Source of the DNA: Bacteroidales bacterium UBA4459
GTDB lineage: Bacteria > Bacteroidota > Bacteroidia > Bacteroidales > F082
Reading direction: 5' to 3'
NCBI GenBank assembly: GCA_002389465.1
Contig: DGOT01000038.1
Coordinates: 1-5,019, forward strand
Length of the DNA stretch: 5,019 nucleotides
Part shown: positions 1 to 4,335 of the stretch, piece after piece
How positions within the stretch are numbered: the stretch's first letter is position 1
Layout: the number at the start of each line of letters is the position of its first letter
Notes under the pieces: generated by a model
Seen by the model: only the letters and a program-made list of their open reading frames with translations
Database searches by the model: none
What the model was told of the DNA's origin: nothing
Made by a program: the position numbers and the translations under genes

Positions 1-23
1 TTGTTTTTACAGATAGTGAATGA

Positions 24-209
24 CATCAGTTAAACTACCCTATTACCGGCTCATTATTCTATGGTTCTGTGATTCTGTTCGGACTGGTCATTGTTTTCGC
101 CGGGTACAAACTGCTGCATCAGCTGTTGCGGATAAAATTCCTTAATAAGATCATAACCTACACCTCACTCACCCATTTTAAATTCTGGAGAAGGTACAAG
201 GTCCCCTAA
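24..209 (+). pseudogene. Orphan open frame with one membrane segment; possible gene remnant or unrecognised small protein
   Basis: Frame 3 stays open from just after a TGA at 21-23 to a TAA at 207-209, about 61 codons. It encodes a hydrophobic stretch (GSVILFGLVIVFAG) followed by a basic tail rich in K, R and H that ends FKFWRRYKVP. That layout suits a single membrane helix with a cytoplasmic basic end. There is no ATG in the frame; the only ordinary alternative start is a GTG at 69-71, which falls inside the hydrophobic part. The six codons before the TGA (VFTDSE) could be the end of a larger frame interrupted by a nonsense change, or an unrelated upstream gene end. I do not recognise the family. 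It may be a decayed 3' end, a frameshifted gene, or a chance open frame. Confidence 0.25.
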
Positions 210-226
210 TTAACGTTTGAATAAAC

Positions 227-262
227 AAAAAAAAGCACAGAGAGCATGCTCCCTGCGCTTTT
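227..262 (-). terminator. Rho-independent terminator of the ssb genes
   Basis: Read on the minus strand, AAAAGCGCAGGGAG, a CATG loop and CTCTCTGTGCTTTT form a 14-bp stem that closes fully if two G-U wobbles are allowed. The hairpin runs directly into a run of eight T. The two wobble positions become A-C mismatches on the plus strand, so the hairpin is built for minus-strand transcripts. It lies 24 bp past the stop codon of the downstream ssb copy and should end the ssb transcript. Confidence 0.85.
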
Positions 263-280
263 GCATAGAATTTGAAAACA

Positions 281-639
281 AAAACCCTAGTTCTTCTTTT
301 CCAGCATCACGATTTCGTTGGCAACGATTTCGGTGATGTACCTTTTGTTGCCTTCCTTGTCTTCGTACGAGCGGTTGGTGAGTTTTCCTGAAAGAGCGAT
401 CTCTTTGCCTTTAGCCAGATAGTCGGCAGCAATTTTAGCAATACCGCCCCAGGCAACCACGTTGTGCCACTGGGTTTCTTCCACGCGTTTTCCTTCTTTG
501 TCATTGTAAAAATCTGAGGTAGCCATTGAAAAGGTCGTTTTCATTTTTCCGCCGTCAAATTCAAATGATTTTGGGTCTATGCCCAGGCGTCCGATCAGTT
601 GTACTGAATTTCTTAAAGTTGTCATAGTAGTAAAATTTA
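281..639 (-). repeat. Tandem direct repeat, copy 1 (ssb gene unit)
   Basis: This is one of two direct copies of an approximately 360-bp unit comprising the whole ssb gene plus a few flanking bases (AAAACCCTAG at the 3' side, GTAGTAAAATTTA at the 5' side). The other copy is at 708-1067. Outside these limits the flanks share no obvious similarity. By hand alignment the coding parts differ at 38 of 339 positions with no indels. Confidence 0.85.
287..625 (-). CDS. ssb: Single-stranded DNA-binding protein, OB-fold only (downstream copy)
   Basis: This is a 112-aa SSB that coats single-stranded DNA during replication, repair or recombination. The OB-fold fills almost the whole protein. It starts with the family pattern NSVQLIGRLGIDP and continues with TTFSMATSD, the hallmark TQWHNVVAWG (residues 51-60), AKIAADYLAKGKEIALSGKL and the final strands NKRYITEIVANEIVML. 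It ends LEKKN, so it lacks the Gly/Pro-rich linker and the acidic DDDIPF-type tip of classical SSBs of about 150-180 aa, the tip that recruits partner proteins. Short SSBs of this type are common in Bacteroidota. It is 102/112 identical to the copy at 714-1052, which lies upstream on the same strand. The start is ATG with no Shine-Dalgarno; the leader reads TTTACTACT before the ATG. The stop is TAG, followed by the terminator at 227-262. Confidence 0.95.
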   Translation of the reverse strand: MTTLRNSVQLIGRLGIDPKSFEFDGGKMKTTFSMATSDFYNDKEGKRVEETQWHNVVAWGGIAKIAADYLAKGKEIALSGKLTNRSYEDKEGNKRYITEIVANEIVMLEKKN

Positions 640-707
640 AAGTTTGTAATTTGATTTGTTACTTATTATTTGATATTAGATCCAATTTAGTCCTGTGATA
701 CAAAGAC

Positions 708-1067
708 AAAACCCTAGTTTTTCTTCTCCAGCATCACGATTTCGTTGGCAACGATTTCGGTGATGTACCTTTTGTTGCCTTCCTTGTCTTCGTAGTTGCG
801 GTTGGTGAGTTTTCCCGAAAGAGCGATCTCTTTGCCTTTGGCCAGGTAGTCAGCAGCTATTTTAGCTGTTTTTCCCCAGGCCACAATGTTGTGCCACTGG
901 GTTTCTTCAACGCGCTCGCCTTCTTTATTTTTATAGTAATCAGAAGTGGCTAGTGAAAAAGTGGTTTTCATTTTTCCGCCGTCAAATTCAAATGATTTTG
1001 GGTCTACACCCAGGCGTCCGATCAGTTGTACTGAATTTCTTAAAGTTGTCATAGTAGTAAAAATTTA
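708..1067 (-). repeat. Tandem direct repeat, copy 2 (ssb gene unit)
   Basis: Second copy of the ssb-containing unit also found at 281-639, in the same orientation and separated from it by 68 bp of AT-rich DNA. No terminal inverted repeats or transposase lie next to it, so a plain tandem duplication is more likely than insertion by a mobile element. Confidence 0.85.
714..1052 (-). CDS. ssb: Single-stranded DNA-binding protein, OB-fold only (upstream copy)
   Basis: This is a 112-aa paralogue of the SSB at 287-625, with the same OB-fold layout and the same lack of an acidic C-terminal tail. The ten substitutions relative to that copy are I16V, M34L, F39Y, N41K, D42N, K46E, V56I, G61K, I62T and S86N. 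Eight of them fall between residues 34 and 62, which covers an OB-fold loop region and the TQWHN strand. From memory, the WGKTA sequence here (WGGIA in the other copy) is closer to the usual SSB pattern, so this may be the more ancestral copy; that is inference. The start is ATG with the same TTTACTACT leader. Its stop is only 88 bp from the next ssb start and I see no hairpin terminator between them, so one transcript could carry both. Confidence 0.95.
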   Translation of the reverse strand: MTTLRNSVQLIGRLGVDPKSFEFDGGKMKTTFSLATSDYYKNKEGERVEETQWHNIVAWGKTAKIAADYLAKGKEIALSGKLTNRNYEDKEGNKRYITEIVANEIVMLEKKN

Positions 1068-1159
1068 GTTTATAAAAAATGTTTATTAAAAATTCAAAAT
1101 TTTGCGTTCCTGTTATTTTACCTTTTTATATCAAAACTGTGTAAGAACGAAATCTGAGG

Positions 1160-1167
1160 CAAATGTA
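1160..1167 (-). promoter_or_regulatory. Possible -7 promoter element for the ssb genes
   Basis: On the minus strand this reads TACATTTG, an exact match to the Bacteroidota sigma-factor -7 consensus TAnnTTTG. It would place the transcription start about 100 nt upstream of the first ssb start codon. No clear TTTG -33 box is found at the usual spacing of about 19-21 nt, so support rests on one half of the promoter only. Confidence 0.25.
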
Positions 1168-1197
1168 TGGTGGGTGTTTTGCATGATTCGGTTAATA

Positions 1198-1247
1198 AGC
1201 GTTTACTTCCGTTTAACATTCGTTTGTAAACGATTAAAAACGATTAA
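1198..1247. repeat. CGTTT/AAACG repeat cluster with a central dyad; possible operator
   Basis: Five copies of the 5-mer CGTTT or its complement AAACG fall within 50 bp. Three are in the plus orientation (from 1200, 1210 and 1221) and two in the minus orientation (ending 1232 and 1242). The third and fourth form the near-palindrome CGTTTGTAAACG (1221-1232). The last two sit in a perfect tandem repeat of the 10-mer AAACGATTAA (1228-1237 and 1238-1247). The cluster lies about 150-195 bp upstream of the ssb start and just upstream of the possible -7 element, where a regulator could bind. No known operator was recognised. Confidence 0.4.
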
Positions 1248-1308
1248 ATAATTGAGATACAAGGAGTAAAAAATTTATTAAATCGAGAATAATTAGCAGG
1301 TCAGGGAA

Positions 1309-1926
1309 TTAAATTTCCACTAAAGTAACCGGTGTCAGCGGATGGAACAGGTACAGCTGACCGTTATCAAGGCTTCGACATTTGTATCGGATGCGTTGCT
1401 TTTCTCCTTTTTGGAATTGTTTGCCTGTTTGTGTTTCAAAAACAGTATCATCGGGTAGGTCTTCCACACGCAATTGTTGGGTTTCTCCTGCGTCGTACTG
1501 ATGCAACACCCGGCTTAAATCCAGATCGGAAACATTTGAAGCTTTGCTGTTGCGGATGCTTTTTTCCAGCACCTGCGCCAGATCCTCCGGAAAAATACCG
1601 ACATCCAGCACCTCCCTCATTAGGGTTTTATAAGTGTTTTTCCATTCCCTGCCATGAGGTAATACTCTTTTTTTATGTTGCTCGAACACAAGAAGGTGCG
1701 CATATTCATGTACAAAAGTGATCAGAAACGCATAAGGGTTCAGGTTGTAGTTGACCGATATCCGGTGGTTTGTGTGATGAATAGGCGGACGGTAATCGCC
1801 AAATTTTGTTTTCCTGTTCCTGGCTATTTTCAGGTGGATCTTTTTATTTTTGATCCAGTCAGATACAATATCCACAGCTTTTTCAGGTAGATAGGCAGCA
1901 AGTATTTGTTTATCTTTTCCGTGCAT
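1309..1926 (-). CDS. SprT-like domain protein (predicted zinc metalloprotease fold)
   Basis: This 205-aa protein has the SprT/Spartan-type zincin core. HEYAH (residues 73-77, HExxH) supplies two zinc-binding His and the catalytic Glu, and His91 in LPHGREWK is the likely third zinc ligand. Upstream are the family-typical YLPEKAVDIVSDWI, the strand IHLKIARNRKTKFGDYR and ISVNYNLNPYAFLITFVHE. The C-terminal third (about 160-205) carries a FQKGEKQRIRYKCRS block that resembles, from memory, the C-terminus of other Bacteroidota SprT-like proteins. It has a single Cys, so the four-Cys zinc ribbon of classical SprT is absent. The frame stays open upstream to a TTG at 2004 and an ATG at 1989. I chose the ATG at 1926 because it matches the family's N-terminus and removes the overlap with the lipoprotein gene, leaving a 17-nt gap. 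Substrates are unknown; eukaryotic Spartan cuts DNA-protein crosslinks, but that role is not shown here. Confidence 0.88.
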   Translation of the reverse strand: MHGKDKQILAAYLPEKAVDIVSDWIKNKKIHLKIARNRKTKFGDYRPPIHHTNHRISVNYNLNPYAFLITFVHEYAHLLVFEQHKKRVLPHGREWKNTYKTLMREVLDVGIFPEDLAQVLEKSIRNSKASNVSDLDLSRVLHQYDAGETQQLRVEDLPDDTVFETQTGKQFQKGEKQRIRYKCRSLDNGQLYLFHPLTPVTLVEI

Positions 1927-1943
1927 GTGTTTAAAAACCGGGT

Positions 1944-2120
1944 TTAAGAAGCAGATTTTGTGCTGTTTGTATCGGCGGTTTTGTGCCATGACCAACTGGA
2001 ACAATTACAATCTTTTTTCCGGTAACGTTTCGGTTGGTATTGCTTTTTCTGTGTTGCACACGATACGCTTAAAAAAGTCGTTATTAAAAAAACAGATATG
2101 ATTTTAAGTAAATTAGTCAT
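1944..2120 (-). CDS. Small predicted lipoprotein with a CNCSSWS motif
   Basis: This is a 58-aa protein of unknown function. Residues 1-20 (MTNLLKIISVFLITTFLSVS) form a signal peptide with a Lys and a hydrophobic core, ending in a relaxed lipobox (SVS) before Cys21, the likely lipid-modified residue. The mature part is very basic (QKKQYQPKRYRKKD), followed by CNCSSWSW and a polar Ser/Thr tail. Two Cys spaced C-x-C could bind metal or form disulfides; this is inference. The frame extends 11 codons upstream to a TTG at 2153, but the ATG at 2120 gives a normal-length signal peptide. It lies 17 nt upstream of the SprT-like gene on the same strand, so the two are probably co-transcribed. It is divergent from mlaE. 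Confidence 0.65.
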   Translation of the reverse strand: MTNLLKIISVFLITTFLSVSCATQKKQYQPKRYRKKDCNCSSWSWHKTADTNSTKSAS

Positions 2121-2221
2121 GAATAAAACAAACGTGTTTAAATGCTTTTTCAAAGGAACGATTTTTTTAAAACTCTGTTGTCTGAGGTAATAAAATTCTT
2201 TTCTTTAATTTAGCCTGATCA

Positions 2222-2962
2222 ATGAAAACTTTTAATGAAATAGGTGCATATGTGTTGCTGATGTTTCAGGCTTTTAAAAGGCCTGACAAGGGAAGAGTAT
2301 TCCGCAGGCAATTGATGATGGATTTTGAAGCCTTAGGCACCAATTCATTGGGCCTCATTATTATTCTTTCGTTATTTTTTGGAGCTATCATTGCCATTCA
2401 AATGGCGTATAACATTGATAACCCTATGATTCCGTTAAAAACCATCGGCTTCAGCACGCGCCAGATGATGATCGTGGAATTCGCCCCTACCATTATGAGT
2501 TTGATCCTTGCCGGAAAAGTAGGCTCAAGCATCGCATCCGAGATTGGGAGTATGCGTGTTACCGAACAAATTGACGCCCTGGAGGTAATGGGAATCAATC
2601 CGGCAAATTACCTGATACTTCCCAAAATAACCGCTTCGATGATCTATAACCCGATATTGATGGTCTTTTCAATCGTAGTGGGTATTTTTGGCGGCTGGCT
2701 GGCCATGATCGTTACCGGCCTGTCATCATCGGTTGCTTTTATCGAAGGTGTACGCTCCTGGTACGACCCGTTTACAGTTACCTATGCTATCATAAAAACG
2801 CTGGTGTTTGCTTTTATCATAGCCTCGGTTTCCGGATACAAAGGCTATACGGTAAAAGGAGGCTCGGTAGAAGTAGGCAAAGCCAGTACTCAGGCAGTGG
2901 TTTACAGCAGTATTCTGATTATTGTTTTCGACCTGATATTAACGCAAATGCTGCTGACATGA
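2222..2962 (+). CDS. mlaE: MlaE-family ABC transporter permease (lipid transport)
   Basis: This 246-aa inner-membrane permease belongs to the MlaE/YrbE/Ttg2B family, which moves phospholipids between inner and outer membranes to maintain outer-membrane lipid asymmetry. An amphipathic N-terminal segment is followed by hydrophobic segments at about 43-63, 85-105, 141-166, 188-205 and 225-245. The family signature lies at about residues 86-127: EFAPTIMSLILAGKVGSS, then IASEIGSMRVTEQIDALEVMGINP. This region includes the cytoplasmic coupling helix that contacts the ATPase. Length is close to the E. coli protein (260 aa). The start is ATG and no Shine-Dalgarno is visible. The stop overlaps the next start as ATGA, so translation of the permease and ATPase is likely coupled. 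No MCE-domain (MlaD) gene is adjacent. Confidence 0.93.
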   Translation: MKTFNEIGAYVLLMFQAFKRPDKGRVFRRQLMMDFEALGTNSLGLIIILSLFFGAIIAIQMAYNIDNPMIPLKTIGFSTRQMMIVEFAPTIMSLILAGKVGSSIASEIGSMRVTEQIDALEVMGINPANYLILPKITASMIYNPILMVFSIVVGIFGGWLAMIVTGLSSSVAFIEGVRSWYDPFTVTYAIIKTLVFAFIIASVSGYKGYTVKGGSVEVGKASTQAVVYSSILIIVFDLILTQMLLT

Positions 2963-3702
2963 TAGAGTTGCTCAATATATCCAAATCATTTGCCGGGCAA
3001 AAAGTACTGAACGATATTTCGACGGTCTTTGATAAGGGAAAAACAAACCTGATCATCGGACAAAGCGGATCGGGAAAGACTGTATTGATGAAATGCTGTA
3101 TCGGACTTTTAGATATTGATGAGGGAATCATCAATTTTGATGAGCTCTGCTTTTCGGACTTGAGTATAAAGAAAAAAAGAACGACACGGAAGAAAATGGG
3201 TGTGCTGTTTCAGGGTGGTGCTTTGTTCGACTCGTTTACGGTGGAAGAAAACGTGATGTTCCCGCTGAATATGTTTACCACTATGTCGCTTGAAGAAAAA
3301 CTGGATCGGGTAAATTACGTGCTGAAAAAAGTAAACCTGGTGAATGCCAATCACAAATATCCTTCTGAAATAAGCGGCGGCATGACCAAGCGTGTGGCCA
3401 TTGCCCGTGCCATTGCCCTCAACCCGCAGTATTTGTTTTGTGACGAACCCAATTCGGGCCTTGACCCAAAGACAGCCGAAGTGATCGATGCATTGATCTC
3501 AGACCTGACCCATGAATTTCAAATGACAACAGTGGTCAATACGCACGATATGAATTCGGTATTGCAGATTGGACAGAAAATAGCTTTTCTCTATCAGGGT
3601 GATTTATGGTGGGAAGGTGATAAAGATGAAATACTGAAAACAGACAATAAAGAATTGAACGATTTTGTTTTTTCCACGGAATTAACCCGAAGAATCAAAT
3701 AA
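2959..3702 (+). CDS. mlaF: MlaF-family ABC transporter ATP-binding protein
   Basis: This 247-aa cytoplasmic ATPase powers the MlaE permease. All ABC motifs are present: Walker A GQSGSGKT (34-41), Q-loop Gln85 in LFQGGALFDSFTVEENV, signature SGGMTKR (139-145, the Met variant usual in Mla-type ATPases), Walker B YLFCDEP (158-164), D-loop SGLD (166-169) and H-loop His196 in VNTHDM. The protein is about 20 residues shorter than E. coli MlaF (269 aa), whose C-terminal extension contacts the partner subunit and MlaB. No mlaB is seen here, which fits a simpler core complex; this is inference. The 4-nt overlap with mlaE and 1-nt gap to the CvpA gene indicate one operon. Nothing suggests loss of activity. 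Confidence 0.94.
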   Translation: MIELLNISKSFAGQKVLNDISTVFDKGKTNLIIGQSGSGKTVLMKCCIGLLDIDEGIINFDELCFSDLSIKKKRTTRKKMGVLFQGGALFDSFTVEENVMFPLNMFTTMSLEEKLDRVNYVLKKVNLVNANHKYPSEISGGMTKRVAIARAIALNPQYLFCDEPNSGLDPKTAEVIDALISDLTHEFQMTTVVNTHDMNSVLQIGQKIAFLYQGDLWWEGDKDEILKTDNKELNDFVFSTELTRRIK

Positions 3703-3703
3703 C

Positions 3704-4240
3704 ATGACCATTAATCTGTTGGATATTATCATTCTGATTCCGCTGCTGCTGTTTGCCTGGCAGGGATATCGCAAAGGATTTATTATTGAAGTGGCTACGC
3801 TGGCGGCCCTGTTGCTGGGCATTTATTTCGCCCTCTATTTTTCCGATTATGCCGCTACACTGCTCACCGAATATTTTACCATAGATGAAAAATATCTGGC
3901 CATCCTGTCTTTTATTGTAACCTTTGTGGTGGTAGTTGTTGCCGTTGTTCTTGTGGGTAAAATAGTACAGAAATTCATCAACCTGCTGCTGCTGGGTTTT
4001 CTTAATAAGGCAGCAGGCGCTGTCTTCGGCTTACTAAAAGGGGCTCTGCTGGTCAGCATTCTGCTGGCACTGATCCATTACTTCGACGCAAATGAAAACC
4101 TGATCAAAAAAGAACAGAAAGAACAATCCGTTTTATATCATCCGGTAGCCTCTGTTGTTCCGTGGCTGTACTCATGGCTGGACCTCGAAAATTTCGACAT
4201 TAAAATCCCCAAAAAAGAAGATTTAATAAAGAATATTTAA
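3704..4240 (+). CDS. cvpA: CvpA-family integral membrane protein
   Basis: This is a 178-aa inner-membrane protein of the CvpA family, named for its requirement in colicin V production in E. coli and linked to envelope robustness in other bacteria; its molecular activity is not established. Typical features are LLDIIILIPLLLFAWQGYRK with the conserved G-x-x-K-G turn after helix 1 (residues 21-25), and hydrophobic helices at about 5-19, 28-47, 65-87 and 101-122. A Gly-rich NKAAGAVFGLLKGALLV segment is also present, and the soluble tail includes SVLYHPVASVVPWL. The start ATG follows the mlaF stop by one base, so it is very likely translated from the same mRNA. Length and start fit the family. Its position in an mla operon suggests, without proving, an envelope-lipid role. 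Confidence 0.9.
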   Translation: MTINLLDIIILIPLLLFAWQGYRKGFIIEVATLAALLLGIYFALYFSDYAATLLTEYFTIDEKYLAILSFIVTFVVVVVAVVLVGKIVQKFINLLLLGFLNKAAGAVFGLLKGALLVSILLALIHYFDANENLIKKEQKEQSVLYHPVASVVPWLYSWLDLENFDIKIPKKEDLIKNI

Positions 4241-4335
4241 ACCGCTGCGCTGAGTTGTAGCTGCACTAGCTGGGGGCGCTTACTAATAATCATCATCATA
4301 AAAAACAGGTAGCCGCAATATGGCACAGGCAGTTA
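4241..4335. other. Spacer between convergent genes
   Basis: This 95-bp region separates the end of cvpA (plus) from the end of the T9SS-sorted protein (minus). Apart from the weak hairpin at 4300-4326 it contains a short ATCATCATCAT-like stretch. I found no clean hairpin followed by a T-run on the plus strand that would end the mla-cvpA transcript. Confidence 0.5.
4300..4326 (-). terminator. Weak candidate terminator after the T9SS-sorted gene
   Basis: On the minus strand GTGCC, an ATATTGC loop and GGC(T)AC can form a stem of about 5 bp with one bulged base, followed after CTG by six T. It lies about 10 bp past the TAA of the gene at 4336-5019. The stem is short and interrupted, so this is only a candidate. 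Confidence 0.3.

Larger units (their letters stand above)
1053..1308. other. Non-coding AT-rich spacer upstream of the ssb pair
   Basis: These 256 bp lie between the SprT-like gene and the upstream ssb copy, both on the minus strand. I see no credible coding frame. The spacer holds the CGTTT/AAACG repeat cluster (1198-1247), a possible minus-strand -7 promoter element (1160-1167), and otherwise AT-rich DNA. I found no convincing hairpin-plus-T-run terminator for the SprT-like gene, so read-through into ssb cannot be excluded. Confidence 0.6.

Noticed and set aside
626..713. Promoter for the downstream ssb copy in the 88-bp gap
   Set aside because: On the minus strand a TTTTG and a TAAATTGG occur about 17 nt apart, but the -7 box has a mismatch and the spacing is shorter than the usual 19-21 nt. 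This is too weak to annotate.
281..1067. ssb duplication caused by an insertion sequence or composite transposon
   Set aside because: No transposase, terminal inverted repeats or target-site duplications are visible around the two units.
1332..1721. Plus-strand 129-codon open frame opposite the SprT-like gene
   Set aside because: It lies wholly antisense to a well-supported gene, is unusually rich in Cys, Pro and Arg in low-complexity fashion, and shows no domain.
1927..2004. Longer SprT-like protein starting at TTG 2004 or ATG 1989
   Set aside because: The extra N-terminus has no match to the family pattern I know and would overlap the small lipoprotein gene by 46-61 nt. The ATG at 1926 fits both.
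2182..2221. Promoter with TAATTTAG just before mlaE
   Set aside because: The -7-like box has one mismatch and no TTTG lies at the right distance upstream; AT-rich DNA gives such matches by chance.
3847..4059. Minus-strand Thr-rich open frame opposite cvpA
   Set aside because: The TRTTATTTTTKVT stretch is just the reverse of a valine run in a CvpA membrane helix; it is a shadow.
4241..4299. Terminator for the mla-cvpA operon around the GCTGCGCTGAG...AGCTGC segment
   Set aside because: Only a short bulged stem can form and no T-run follows on the plus strand.
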